This document shows, one piece after another, positions 1 to 7,442 of a stretch of 28,576 nucleotides of DNA (position 1 is the first letter of the stretch; every line of letters starts with the position of its first letter). The notes beneath the pieces were generated by a model. That model worked only from the letters and a program-made list of their open reading frames with translations, ran no database searches and was not told the origin of the DNA. The DNA is from an uncultured Candidatus Saccharibacteria bacterium (GTDB lineage: Bacteria; Patescibacteriota; Saccharimonadia; Saccharimonadales; Saccharimonadaceae): positions 1 to 28,576 of the forward strand of contig CALIXX010000016.1 of NCBI GenBank assembly GCA_938046115.1, written 5' to 3'. Made by a program: the position numbers and the translations under genes.

Positions 1-6
1 ATTATA

Positions 7-67
7 CTAGAGGCGAGGCGAAAATGGAAGGCAGCGCGGCGGAGATAGCCTCTAGAAGAGCTGCCTT
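7..67 (+). other. Interleaved stems, possible H-type pseudoknot
   Basis: Two perfect 8-bp stems interleave. CTAGAGGC (7-14) pairs with GCCTCTAG (48-55), and AAGGCAGC (28-35) pairs with GCTGCCTT (60-67). This order is the topology of an H-type pseudoknot. The window edge is only 6 nt upstream, so this may be the end of a longer RNA or a regulatory structure belonging to a gene outside the window. Strand cannot be decided from the sequence. The pairing is seen; the RNA role is inference. Confidence 0.4.
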
Positions 68-99
68 GTACTGCAGGGAATAACCTAATTTTCACTGCT

Positions 100-250
100 T
101 CTCACGCTCACCCTCCCCACACTCCCTTCTCCGGAACACTATAAGGGTCGATATCTCCCAGATATCGACCTCTTGCGCTGGGCTGAAAACAGATTATTAC
201 AATCTGTTTTCACACTCCATCGGATGAAGTGTGGGGAGGGTGAGCTAGCG
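100..250. repeat. Structured repeat family 1, copy 1
   Basis: This is the best-formed of four copies (others near 9555, 12305 and 22755). The outer stem is a perfect 17 bp (107-123 with 228-244). Inside lie hairpin P2, 11 bp (146-156 with 160-170, loop CCC), and hairpin P3, 11 bp (185-195 with 201-211, loop ATTAC). A short TCCG/CGGA helix lies between the outer stem and P2/P3. Unpaired segments shared with other copies are AACACTATAAG, CTCTTGCGCTGGGCTGA and CACTCCATCGGATGAAG. It lies upstream of tRNA-Asp. All copies share the same orientation. The design looks like a structured RNA or a folded-DNA element, and no known family was recognised. Confidence 0.85.
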
Positions 251-291
251 CTAGAAAAAGCAAAAAACCTGCGATTCCTTTCGTGAACCTC

Positions 292-320
292 TTGCGATTT
301 TTGGTAATTGCTGCTACTAT
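292..320 (+). promoter_or_regulatory. Promoter of tRNA-Asp
   Basis: TTGCGA (292-297) and TACTAT (315-320) are separated by exactly 17 nt and end 13 nt before the tRNA 5' end. Both hexamers match the sigma-70 consensus at 4 of 6 positions. Confidence 0.5.
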
Positions 321-333
321 TGATCTAGCCTAT

Positions 334-411
334 GCGCTCGTAGTGAAGATGGCCTATCACGTCTCCCTGTCACGGAGAAGATCGCCGGTTCGAATCCGGT
401 CGAGCGCGCCA
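334..411 (+). tRNA. tRNA-Asp (GTC)
   Basis: A complete cloverleaf can be folded by eye. The acceptor stem is GCGCTCG with CGAGCGC, the D stem GTGA/TCAC, the anticodon stem TCTCC/GGAGA with loop CTGTCAC (anticodon GTC), and the T arm GCCGG-TTCGAAT-CCGGT. The discriminator base is G, as is usual for tRNA-Asp, and the 3' CCA is encoded. It has its own promoter-like sequence and is followed by an intrinsic terminator, so it is probably a single-gene transcript. Confidence 0.96.
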
Positions 412-429
412 GTATTGGATACGATACAC

Positions 430-460
430 CCTCTTGCAACAGATCAAGAGGATTTTTATT
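430..460 (+). terminator. Intrinsic terminator of tRNA-Asp
   Basis: CCTCTTG (430-436) pairs with CAAGAGG (445-451) around an 8-nt loop and is followed by ATTTTTATT. It lies 19 nt after the encoded CCA. Confidence 0.85.
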
Positions 461-645
461 TATATAATGCGGAAATGGTCGTCTTTCGTTTGTAGTCCAT
501 CAATATGCAAACTAAGACTATCTCTGATATGATGGCCAAGCGGATCAAGAATAAAGTCAATCCCCTCTCGGTGGGTTCATTGTCGATACAACCAACTCTC
601 CACAAGCACTGCCATTGCCGTTTGCACACTATCCTACCTTTCTTA

Positions 646-703
646 CTAAAAAACTCCTAACTGTGCTGATTCCCATATGGCGGGAGAGCTTTTGCTAGGA
701 GTT
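646..703 (-). terminator. Terminator of ndk
   Basis: Read on the minus strand, AACTCCTA (703-696) pairs with TAGGAGTT (659-652) around a long loop that holds a smaller TCCC/GGGA hairpin. A run of six T (653-648) follows directly. It sits 41 nt after the ndk stop codon. Confidence 0.7.
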
Positions 704-744
704 GAATACCCTTATTGTAGCATAGATACGCAAGAAATCAACGC

Positions 745-1275
745 TTAGCGCGTAAACTTCTCATGCAATGCATGGTACTCGTAGATTTCGTCATCTGAGA
801 ACCAGTGGTTGATCTCTTGCTCGGCTTCCTCGGGGTTGCCCGAAGCATGGATGAGGTTGGGCACGCCCTTGTCTTCGTCGTTGGCATAGCCAAAGCTCAT
901 GTGCGAGTAGTCGCCGCGGATCGTCCCCATCTCGGCAGCCATTGGCTCGGTGGGGCCCACCAGCTTGCGCACCAGCTTGACAGCCTCTACTCCCTCAAAC
1001 ACCATAGCAATAACTGGCCCTTGCATCATAAAGTCCAGCGTTACCCCAAAGGCGTGCTTGCCACGGCGCGACACCATCTTGCCAATCTCCTCGTAGTGGC
1101 GGTAGTAATGATCACGTGTCGGAGCGATCATCTTGACGGCCACAATCTTGAGGCCCACCCGCTCAAAACGGGTCAAAATCTCGCCGACAATTCCCCGCTG
1201 TACAGCGTCTGGCTTGAAGACGACCAAGGTCTTTTGCACATTATTATTGTTGGGCACCGCTGTTGTTTCGCTCAT
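745..1275 (-). CDS. ndk: Nucleoside diphosphate kinase
   Basis: This enzyme moves the gamma-phosphate from ATP to nucleoside diphosphates through a phosphohistidine intermediate, balancing the cytoplasmic NTP/dNTP pools. Family landmarks are present: FKPDAV near residues 20-25 with the phosphate-binding Lys21, GTIRGDY near 117-123, and the active-site histidine in NLIHAS (His143). At 176 aa it is longer than the usual 140-150 aa. The extra length comes from a polar N-terminal extension of about 14 residues, a segment just before the active-site His (about 125-139, SHMSFGYANDEDKGV) and the C-terminus. The ATG is preceded by AAGGAG at good spacing, so the start is secure. It is monocistronic, with its own -10 box and terminator. 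Confidence 0.97.
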   Translation of the reverse strand: MSETTAVPNNNNVQKTLVVFKPDAVQRGIVGEILTRFERVGLKIVAVKMIAPTRDHYYRHYEEIGKMVSRRGKHAFGVTLDFMMQGPVIAMVFEGVEAVKLVRKLVGPTEPMAAEMGTIRGDYSHMSFGYANDEDKGVPNLIHASGNPEEAEQEINHWFSDDEIYEYHALHEKFTR

Positions 1276-1303
1276 AAAGCTCCTTGTTGTTAGGTTTGCT
1301 TGT

Positions 1304-1309
1304 ATTATA
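1304..1309 (-). promoter_or_regulatory. -10 box of ndk
   Basis: TATAAT on the minus strand gives a leader of about 20 nt that contains the AAGGAG ribosome-binding site. No good -35 was found. Confidence 0.5.
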
Positions 1310-1360
1310 GCGTATTGTGGGTGATCGCGAAAATGGAAAGCGCTAGAACTGTGGTGTATC

Positions 1361-1471
1361 GCATCGTAGCCTACTGGATCGAAAATGTTTCGGCTAGATT
1401 AGACGATAGAGCATACCCGCATACATTATTGCTGACCTCCAGATATTTTCTTATCCAGTAAGCTACGACGC
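1361..1471 (-). repeat. Structured repeat family 2, copy A
   Basis: Arms 1361-1379 and 1453-1471 are 19 nt each and pair with only two mismatches. Read on the minus strand, the enclosed sequence starts AAGAAAATATCTGGAG (1452-1437) and ends GCCGAAACATTTTCG (1394-1380), and GAAAAT/ATTTTC extends the stem. Both blocks recur in copy B (8681-8770), where the outer stem is unrelated in sequence but still pairs. It lies between the divergent ndk and xer genes. Confidence 0.7.
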
Positions 1472-1549
1472 TGGTTAACAAAGCAATCATATAGTCAAAT
1501 GTGATAACCCTGCCGACACCTGATACTCTACCTCTCTATCTATATATTG

Positions 1550-1558
1550 TGGTATACT
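1550..1558 (+). promoter_or_regulatory. Extended -10 promoter of the recombinase
   Basis: TGG followed by TATACT (1553-1558) ends 7 nt before the ATG at 1566. Transcription would therefore start at or next to the start codon. No ribosome-binding site is present, so a leaderless mRNA is likely. Confidence 0.6.
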
Positions 1559-1565
1559 ATGGCAA

Positions 1566-2507
1566 ATGGCACAGCACTATTATATGCAAGATTTGATCAT
1601 CGACTTCATCGAATATATGGAGGTGGAGCGTGGCCGATCGTCCAAAACAGCGGAGAACTACAAGCACTACCTCGAGCGCTTCGTTGAGTTTGCTGGTGCT
1701 GAATTGACGGTCGATCAGATCACGCCCGAGTTGGTGCGGCGCTACCGCCTCTGGCTCAATCGCTACCAAAGCGTCTATGGCGAGGAGCTCGGCATGCTCA
1801 CCCAGAGCTACCACCTCATCGCGCTGCGTGGCTTCCTCAACTACCTCTCCAAGCGCGACATCGCCAGCCTCTCGCCGAGCAAGATCGAGCTCCCCAAGAC
1901 ACACAAACGACAAGTCACTTTCCTCCATTATGACGAGGTGGAGCGGATGATTGATGCCGTGCCAAGCGATGGCAAAGAAGCCAACCTGCGCGACAAAGCC
2001 ATCATCGAACTGCTCTTCTCCAGTGGTCTGCGCGTCTCGGAGCTGGTTAATCTCAATCGCGACCATATCAACCTCAAGCGCCGCGAGTTCATGGTGCGTG
2101 GTAAGGGCCAAAAAGACCGGCCAGTCTTCGTCAGTAGCCGTGCCGCCGAGCAGATCGAGACCTACCTCAGCGCCCGGCATGATTCGCTCGACCCGCTTTT
2201 TATCAGCTATAGTCGCAACCACGGTGCCACAAACACCAGCGGCGACTTCCGCCGCCTCACGACGCGCAGTGTGCAATCGATGATTAGCAAATATGCCCGC
2301 CTCGCTGGTATCACCAAGCACGTCAGCCCCCACACTATGCGCCACAGCTTCGCCACCGACCTACTGATGAATGGTGCCGACCTACGCAGTGTCCAGAGCA
2401 TGCTCGGCCACAGCAATATCAGCACCACGCAGGTCTACACCCACGTCACCGACCAACACCTGCGCGACATCTTCGAGCAGTTTCATAGCGGGAGAGAACA
2501 GGGGTAG
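1566..2507 (+). CDS. xerC: XerC/XerD-type tyrosine recombinase
   Basis: A site-specific tyrosine recombinase, by family most likely the one that resolves chromosome dimers at a dif site. It has an N-terminal core-binding SAM-like domain (about 5-95) and a C-terminal catalytic domain (about 115-305). All catalytic residues are visible: Arg156 in SGLRVSEL, Lys180 in RGKGQKDR, His256 and Arg259 in HTMRHSF, His282 in LGHSNI, and nucleophile Tyr291 in TTQVYTHV. Length (313 aa) is normal. MQDLIIDF at residue 7 (ATG 1584) resembles typical XerD N-termini and is an alternative start, but the -10 spacing favours 1566 as a leaderless start. No partner recombinase or dif site was recognised. The C/D assignment is uncertain, and an element-borne integrase cannot be fully excluded. 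Confidence 0.9.
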   Translation: MAQHYYMQDLIIDFIEYMEVERGRSSKTAENYKHYLERFVEFAGAELTVDQITPELVRRYRLWLNRYQSVYGEELGMLTQSYHLIALRGFLNYLSKRDIASLSPSKIELPKTHKRQVTFLHYDEVERMIDAVPSDGKEANLRDKAIIELLFSSGLRVSELVNLNRDHINLKRREFMVRGKGQKDRPVFVSSRAAEQIETYLSARHDSLDPLFISYSRNHGATNTSGDFRRLTTRSVQSMISKYARLAGITKHVSPHTMRHSFATDLLMNGADLRSVQSMLGHSNISTTQVYTHVTDQHLRDIFEQFHSGREQG

Positions 2508-2526
2508 GAACCCTAGAAAGGAAACT

Positions 2527-3144
2527 ATGAATAATATGTCATCACCAAGTAGCAACATCCAGCCTTCGCGAGCAACTGAGTACAAGGGCTCGGATGGTAG
2601 TGTAATCAGAATGTTTGACCATAAAGAAGCGATGAGAGTAATCCTCGCTTGGGCGGACCATGACTGGCCGATGACCAGACAACAGGCATTCGAGCTGCGA
2701 GATTCATTGGGGTGGCGCCTTGGCCCTGAAGGCAGAGGATTTGTCAGCACAGTTCAAGTTGGTAGCGAGCGAGATGGATCCATTCTCTTCGATCACAGAA
2801 TGGAGTATTTTAGCTCTATAACGATACCATTAACAACTAAGATTCCTAGCAAATTGGAGAAAGAATTTGCACATAAGCTTGATGGCCTATATTCTGCGTG
2901 CGTGAAGTCTATGCAATCAAAATTTGGTAGAGGTAAGGACGATTCGGATGATACAATACTACACCATTCTTGGTACCTTCCTTCAAAGGCGTATGTCTCC
3001 ATAGGCAGGTTCATTGACAAGACAGTTTATGATAATACAGACATCCGTTATACCGTAAGCGTCACAATAGAGTCTCCTGCAATGAAGGATATAACCGACG
3101 CAGAAGATGCCTACTTCGAGTACTTTGGGCCAGATGCGCCGTAA
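2527..3144 (+). CDS. Hypothetical protein, orphan
   Basis: I do not recognise this 205-aa protein. It has no signal peptide or membrane segment, is mixed alpha/beta in appearance, and has an acidic C-terminus (DAEDAYFEYFGPDAP). The open frame extends upstream into xer, but an AAAGGAA ribosome-binding site just before ATG 2527 marks the real start, 19 nt after the xer stop. It may therefore be co-transcribed with xer. Base composition differs from xer: 20 of 60 bases are G/C at 2821-2880 against 34 of 60 at 2161-2220. This suggests later acquisition or relaxed selection. It ends at a hairpin shared with the converging pilin cluster. Confidence 0.75.
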   Translation: MNNMSSPSSNIQPSRATEYKGSDGSVIRMFDHKEAMRVILAWADHDWPMTRQQAFELRDSLGWRLGPEGRGFVSTVQVGSERDGSILFDHRMEYFSSITIPLTTKIPSKLEKEFAHKLDGLYSACVKSMQSKFGRGKDDSDDTILHHSWYLPSKAYVSIGRFIDKTVYDNTDIRYTVSVTIESPAMKDITDAEDAYFEYFGPDAP

Positions 3145-3170
3145 ATAGCATCCCTTTCTTATGTATAAAT

Positions 3171-3210
3171 ATAGGTCGCTATTCTAAATAATAGCGACCT
3201 ATCTATTTTA
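3171..3210. terminator. Hairpin between convergent genes
   Basis: AGGTCGCTATT (3173-3183) pairs perfectly over 11 bp with AATAGCGACCT (3190-3200) around a 6-nt loop. The flanks are A/T-rich (ATCTATTTTA on plus, TATTTATAC on minus). It lies between the ends of the orphan gene and the PilX-like gene and probably terminates both. Confidence 0.65.
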
Positions 3211-3221
3211 GATTCTCATTC

Positions 3222-4382
3222 CTACGGATTACACGACGTGCCCAGTGGCCCTGCTTCGTCGTTGGTGACGTAGAAGTTTTTGCAGAGGCTGCCGGTGATG
3301 TCGACACCTTGCTCTGGGAAGGTGAAGCTGCCGTTGGTGTTGAAGCCAACATTGACGCGGCTTTTGATGCGGCGGAAGATGGTGTCTGCCCGGCCGGTGG
3401 AGTCGATTTCGGGCTGGACGGTGTCGAACTTCGTCACGCTAGTTGCTCGTTTGAGCGAGATCTTGACGGCCGAGGCTTTGTACAGGCTAGTCACACGCAA
3501 GAACGCCACACGCGAGCCAGCTGGTACAGACTCACCACCAGCCATTTGGAGAACGGCTTGGCAGGCGTAGCCACCACCAGTGTAGCGCGTGTTGGAGCAC
3601 GGCACGGCATTAACGGTCGTCTGAGCACCACTGTCGCTATTGGCGCGCAGGCCGGGGCGCTGGATGGTGAGCGGGTTCGCATTGTCGGTAATGATGCTGG
3701 GGCGCAAGAAGTTGGTCGACACCTGGGCGCTATCGAGCTCGCTTAGGCTAACGCTTGTCTTGGTGGGTAAGACAGCCTGCGCTCGGATGAGAGCTGGCGC
3801 GTTGGGGCTCCACTGGTCTTTGCGTGGCAATGAGCGGAGGTCGCCAGAGGTTGGTGTCTCGATGGAGGCAACTTCGTTATCGCTGTTTTTCTTGCGCATC
3901 CACTCGATCTGCACACTATCAAAGGCATCTGCACCGACCAGCGGGATGACCGTCGACTCCCCTTCTGCCAGGTCGAGCTTGACGTCCTCAGTCTTGGCCT
4001 CGATCTTGACGCAGGTATACGCTTGGTTGAGCGTGCTGCTGCCACTACTGGTCTTGATGGTCGTCTCACCACTGACGGACGACACCACACCAGCCGCTGC
4101 CACAGTGTTGCACCGCTGCTGCTCGATGGCGCGGCGAGCTCGCTCATTGCCCTTGAGCGCCGCACGAATGACACGCTTGCCATCCTCTACTCCAGCAACC
4201 GCTGAGTCGTAGGCACTCTGCGAGAGGTCGTTGTTGCTGGCGCGCTGCTGCTCCTGCACCATCAGGCGGATAAAGCTCACCGTCACCACTGCAATCAGCA
4301 CAGTCGAAAACATCACCACAAAGAGCGACACCATGCCGGCCTGCCGCTGCTTGTTGCTCTGCTGTTGTATCCACCTCATCAT
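3222..4382 (-). CDS. PilX/GspK-like minor pilin, last of four
   Basis: A 386-aa protein with a short basic leader, a glycine at the expected processing site (QRQAG then MVSLFVVMF) and one hydrophobic N-terminal helix (about 17-42), followed by a large soluble domain with Ser/Thr-rich stretches. Position +5 is Phe, not the usual Glu. GspK-type tip pseudopilins also lack Glu5. It is the longest of the four and last in the cluster, matching the H-I-J-K (FimU-PilV-PilW-PilX) order of tip complexes that prime pilus assembly. Its ATG lies 1 nt after the stop of the preceding gene, indicating translational coupling. The soluble domain is not recognisable, so the PilX/GspK role rests on N-terminus and position. 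Confidence 0.7.
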   Translation of the reverse strand: MMRWIQQQSNKQRQAGMVSLFVVMFSTVLIAVVTVSFIRLMVQEQQRASNNDLSQSAYDSAVAGVEDGKRVIRAALKGNERARRAIEQQRCNTVAAAGVVSSVSGETTIKTSSGSSTLNQAYTCVKIEAKTEDVKLDLAEGESTVIPLVGADAFDSVQIEWMRKKNSDNEVASIETPTSGDLRSLPRKDQWSPNAPALIRAQAVLPTKTSVSLSELDSAQVSTNFLRPSIITDNANPLTIQRPGLRANSDSGAQTTVNAVPCSNTRYTGGGYACQAVLQMAGGESVPAGSRVAFLRVTSLYKASAVKISLKRATSVTKFDTVQPEIDSTGRADTIFRRIKSRVNVGFNTNGSFTFPEQGVDITGSLCKNFYVTNDEAGPLGTSCNP

Positions 4383-4383
4383 T

Positions 4384-5106
4384 CTACCCCTGTATCAATG
4401 TCTCAAAAATATTAATGGCACAGAAGTTGTAATTAGCACTGTCATTCGTAGGCGGTTTGCAGGTCTGGTTGGCGGTATTGATCGTATCTTGCTGGTTGGT
4501 GCCAATGACGAAGCGGAGGCGGTAGATAGTGTGTGTGCCGTCGGTTGAGTCGATAACGGGATTGATTTGTAAATCGCGCAGCGCCAAATCCCCCTCACGT
4601 GAGCCCAGCAGCTCCGTTGCTTTGCTAAGAAATACATCGGTCGAGTACGTGCCACGAGCTGTTGGGTTGCAATACTGCGCACCAGCATCAGCCACACGGG
4701 CGAGGACAATCATATCGCCACGCACATCACCCTGGCGTGTGTCGTTTTGGTAGCGGATAGCACTGCCTTGCTGTAGCTTGGTGGCTGGGCTCCACACATA
4801 CGACATCGTACCAAAGCACAGACGCCCCAGCCCACCACCTTTGTCTGGCGACACATAGCGGATCCCATCTGCCGAGGCCAAGGCATCGCGTCGGAAGGAA
4901 TCGGCTACATCGCGCCCTGCGAGGTTGATTGATTTGAGCGTCACCCCCTTCGTATACAGGCCAATGATCTGCAGCGTGGAGGTCGTAATGGCAATAAGCA
5001 GCACTGAGAGGAAGCTCATCGCCAATAGCAGCTCGATGAGAGTGAAGCCTGGCTCTCCGCGCCGTACAGTGTGCTGCGCCAGGCGCTGCGCCTTCTCTCT
5101 TTGCAT
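4384..5106 (-). CDS. PilW/GspJ-like minor prepilin
   Basis: This 240-aa protein carries a class III signal: a basic leader ending GEPG, then FTLIELLLAMSFLSV with Phe+1 and Glu+5 and a hydrophobic helix. It should be cut and methylated by PilD and join the pilus or its tip. An in-frame ATG at 5133 overlaps the preceding gene, but AGAGG just before the ATG at 5106 supports 5106. The soluble part holds few cysteines (for example CNP, CKPP and FCAIN near the end). It is third in the four-gene set, the PilW/GspJ position. Subfamily is inferred from order and size. Confidence 0.8.
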   Translation of the reverse strand: MQREKAQRLAQHTVRRGEPGFTLIELLLAMSFLSVLLIAITTSTLQIIGLYTKGVTLKSINLAGRDVADSFRRDALASADGIRYVSPDKGGGLGRLCFGTMSYVWSPATKLQQGSAIRYQNDTRQGDVRGDMIVLARVADAGAQYCNPTARGTYSTDVFLSKATELLGSREGDLALRDLQINPVIDSTDGTHTIYRLRFVIGTNQQDTINTANQTCKPPTNDSANYNFCAINIFETLIQG

Positions 5107-5116
5107 TTTACCTCTG

Positions 5117-5719
5117 TTAGCGCGCCACATCATACAACCTCGTTACGGTACCAATCGTCATTGGCTTATCGCTCGCCACGGTGGGCCAGCAGGCAGAGAC
5201 GTACACATCATAGGCGAGATTGGCGTTGGCACCCTCCGCCTTGACAATCTGGACGAAGAGCCCCTGCGCCCGCGGATCGTTGCCAAAGTCTACCTTGCTG
5301 TAGGTTGTCGGTTCGGGCTGGTAGCTGGCGTTGGTCGGCTCGAAGAGGCGGATGACCTGCTTGCCCGTGGCAGCATCGGCCCGTGGCGCAACAAAGAATG
5401 CGCCGCGCCCCCGCAATGTATCCGGCGAAAGGCGGCAGTTGCTCTCAGCTAGCTCGCTCAGTGTAATGGGCGTGGTCGTACCTACCTTGCCTTTGATGGT
5501 CTCCCACAGCTGCTGGTTGACCGCCTGTTGAGCAGTCCGAATCAGTAACACCTGCGAGTCGATCTGCTGCCGCACCTGCGTTACCTCCAGAGAGCGCTGC
5601 GCCAGTGCCATACCTTGGTTCATAATCATAAACGCCCCCACAATCACCATACTAAAGAGTACAAAGGCAAACATCACCTCAATGATCGTATCACCCCGCT
5701 CGTGGCGACGCTCTAGCAT
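5117..5719 (-). CDS. PilV/GspI-like minor prepilin
   Basis: A 200-aa prepilin-like protein with leader MLERRHERG followed by DTIIEVMFAFVLFSMVIVG. The Gly-1 and Glu+5 are normal, but position +1 is Asp where almost all prepilins have Phe or Met. The hydrophobic helix spans about 10-35. The start codon overlaps the end of the preceding gene by 7 nt (5713-5719), showing tight coupling. It is second in the cluster, the PilV/GspI position. The family is secure as prepilin-like; the exact subfamily is inferred from order. Confidence 0.8.
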   Translation of the reverse strand: MLERRHERGDTIIEVMFAFVLFSMVIVGAFMIMNQGMALAQRSLEVTQVRQQIDSQVLLIRTAQQAVNQQLWETIKGKVGTTTPITLSELAESNCRLSPDTLRGRGAFFVAPRADAATGKQVIRLFEPTNASYQPEPTTYSKVDFGNDPRAQGLFVQIVKAEGANANLAYDVYVSACWPTVASDKPMTIGTVTRLYDVAR

Positions 5720-6423
5720 TGGCCTATTCCTCCACCAATCAGCTTCACACTACTGGCCGAGCTGCCACCCCGAGCGATCACCGCTCCACTAATGCCAGTA
5801 AAGACCAATCCATCGGGATCGATACAGAGGTTGGTGTCGCCTTTTTGGGCGTCATTATCAGGCGAGAGAACGGTCATCGGGTTGTCTGTGTTGCCGATGT
5901 AGGTCTTGATGGCACCACTGGAGGGCGAGCGCACGATCAAATACGAGTGGCGTGCACCCTGCCGCAGCGCCGTCTCCCAGGCTAGCTCGTAGGTAGTCGT
6001 TTGGCTGGCGGTGTCCGACTGGACAAGCCCCGAGCGAGTCAGCGCCTCATAATCCGTTGCTGCAGTTGAGCCATCGCGCGTGGCATAGATCGTCCGTGCG
6101 ATGAGGCTCCGGCCATCGCGGCTAGTGGTAATAAACCGCCCAATGATAGTGCACTCGCTCGTGCCAGGCACCTGCGGGGTAATGCTCTGGCTAATGCCGC
6201 TGGTGCTACAGCCAAGGTTGCGGTCGTGATCGTTCTGGACATTCACCACCCGGTCGTACTCCCCCTGGAAGAAGCTCACCAGCGAATGGGTGGCATCGCG
6301 GTAGCGCTGCGCATTGACCGTTGCGCCCACACCTACCATAATCCCGGCTGCCATTGCCCCACTCACCGCCAAAAACAGCATCATCTCAATAATGGTGAAC
6401 CCTGGCTTCACTGGCATACTCAT
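5713..6423 (-). CDS. FimT/GspH-like minor prepilin, first of four
   Basis: A 236-aa prepilin-like protein with leader ending VKPG, then FTIIEMMLFLAVSGAM, giving Phe+1 and Glu+5. The rest is a soluble domain with cysteines (GCSTSG, SECTIIG, LCIDPDG, IGQC). It opens the four-gene cluster, the FimT/FimU/GspH position. The frame is open to a TTG at 6444, but a -10 box lies inside that extension, so the start is ATG 6423 or 6417. I chose 6423 because GAGAGG precedes it. It should be processed by PilD (7443-8312). Confidence 0.82.
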   Translation of the reverse strand: MSMPVKPGFTIIEMMLFLAVSGAMAAGIMVGVGATVNAQRYRDATHSLVSFFQGEYDRVVNVQNDHDRNLGCSTSGISQSITPQVPGTSECTIIGRFITTSRDGRSLIARTIYATRDGSTAATDYEALTRSGLVQSDTASQTTTYELAWETALRQGARHSYLIVRSPSSGAIKTYIGNTDNPMTVLSPDNDAQKGDTNLCIDPDGLVFTGISGAVIARGGSSASSVKLIGGGIGQC

Positions 6424-6432
6424 AACCTCTCT

Positions 6433-6441
6433 AGTATAGCA
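6433..6441 (-). promoter_or_regulatory. Extended -10 promoter of the minor-pilin operon
   Basis: On the minus strand TGC precedes TATACT (6438-6433), 9 nt before ATG 6423. No clear -35 is visible. Confidence 0.5.
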
Positions 6442-6518
6442 CAAGCAGCATTAGCAGCACAGGGCGATGGGGCGATTCTGGGGAGAGATGATGCCCTGCA
6501 AAGCTCAGGCAAAGAACG

Positions 6519-6544
6519 CAAAAACCAGCCACTTCTGGGCTGGT
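6519..6544 (-). terminator. Terminator of the 6578-7333 gene
   Basis: Read on the minus strand, ACCAGCC (6544-6538) pairs with GGCTGGT (6530-6524) around a 7-nt loop, followed by TTTTG. It isolates the orphan gene from the minor-pilin operon. Confidence 0.8.
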
Positions 6545-6577
6545 CTTTGCTTGGCTCACTTCGAAGGGTTTTACTGC

Positions 6578-7333
6578 CTACTGCGTCTCTTCGCCAGCTA
6601 GTAACTCCGCTTCAATATCTTGCATAGCAGCAAGGACGAGCTCGTACGCCTTAGGATCAACTGAATCGGTCAACCACTCTAACTTACCAACATCAAGTAT
6701 CTTAGGCTCATCATTACACCGGCCAGCAAGGGTTACCAGTACTGTCCCTCGCTGGTGAAGACCACGGCGGTAATCCTTCTGTTCCTCTGTTAGTGGTCGA
6801 TCGGAATACACTTCGACTGCTGGGTCAGTTACGATGCTAATGATGTAACCACCCTTATTATACTGAGTTTCATTATGTGGGTCAGTGATATCGCAGTCGC
6901 TCCATTTACGTATCGAGGTCTCTTGAGCTTGTCCCCAACCACTATCATCACGTGCACCCTTGGGGATAAGCCGCGCCGCAACGGCCGTCTCATACTGAAC
7001 GAAGCTCCCACGAAAATTTTCAGTCTCGTCGCCAGCATGACTGCTCACGACAACATGCTTATCCTCAGGCCGGCTACCAAAGCCATTCTCTGCCAATACC
7101 CCGCCAAGCCGCTGTATTTCATTGGCGATATCCTCACATCGGCGTTCATTGTCTTCTCTGGCAAGGTCTGCTTTAATCTTTTGTTCAGCCTCTTCCATTC
7201 GCCGAGTATACTCATCATTTATTCCATCCCTAAACTCTTGGGTATTTGGCGTTGGGAAGTCTCGCAACTCTGGCTTATACGGTTCTTGTTGTTTTGTCTC
7301 ACTACTCAGTGGCTGGTCATATCGTGGCATCAT
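6578..7333 (-). CDS. Hypothetical protein with repeat-bearing promoter
   Basis: I do not recognise this 251-aa protein. The first 50 or so residues are polar and proline-rich, residues 35-75 are charged and helical (YTRRMEEAEQKIKADLAREDNERRCEDIANEIQ region), and the rest looks globular and acidic. It has no signal peptide or membrane segment, so it is probably cytoplasmic. ATGATG is preceded by AAGGAG, so the start is 7333 or 7330. It is monocistronic, with its own terminator and a strong promoter whose spacer is a (GA)7 repeat. It lies between the prepilin peptidase and the minor pilins without resembling a pilus part. Confidence 0.75.
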   Translation of the reverse strand: MMPRYDQPLSSETKQQEPYKPELRDFPTPNTQEFRDGINDEYTRRMEEAEQKIKADLAREDNERRCEDIANEIQRLGGVLAENGFGSRPEDKHVVVSSHAGDETENFRGSFVQYETAVAARLIPKGARDDSGWGQAQETSIRKWSDCDITDPHNETQYNKGGYIISIVTDPAVEVYSDRPLTEEQKDYRRGLHQRGTVLVTLAGRCNDEPKILDVGKLEWLTDSVDPKAYELVLAAMQDIEAELLAGEETQ

Positions 7334-7364
7334 ATCTCCTTGGAGTTAGGTGTTTATGATGCCT

Positions 7365-7394
7365 ATAGTACTCTCTCTCTCTCTGGATTGTCAA
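7365..7394 (-). promoter_or_regulatory. Promoter with (GA)7 spacer
   Basis: On the minus strand a perfect TTGACA (7394-7389) is followed by an 18-nt spacer and TACTAT (7370-7365), then a leader of about 25 nt containing AAGGAG and ATG 7333. Fourteen of the 18 spacer bases are the dinucleotide repeat, so repeat gain or loss would change spacing by 2 nt per unit. Confidence 0.65.
7371..7384. repeat. (CT)7 dinucleotide microsatellite
   Basis: Seven uninterrupted CT units on plus (AG on minus) fall wholly between the -35 and -10 boxes of the 6578-7333 gene. Confidence 0.95.
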
Positions 7395-7442
7395 GTATTA
7401 CATCAGGTTTATAAGAAGGAGCAAATCTACCCAGCCTGAGCC

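Noticed and set aside
283..495. 70-codon open frame on plus
   Set aside because: It runs straight through tRNA-Asp (334-411) and its terminator, so it is a chance frame.
528..660. 43-codon frame starting ATGATGGCCAAGCGG
   Set aside because: No ribosome-binding site or well-placed -10 box, and its end lies in the ndk terminator; protein composition is not convincing.
1557..2345. 262-codon frame antisense to the recombinase
   Set aside because: It is the shadow of xer; all catalytic motifs lie on the plus strand.
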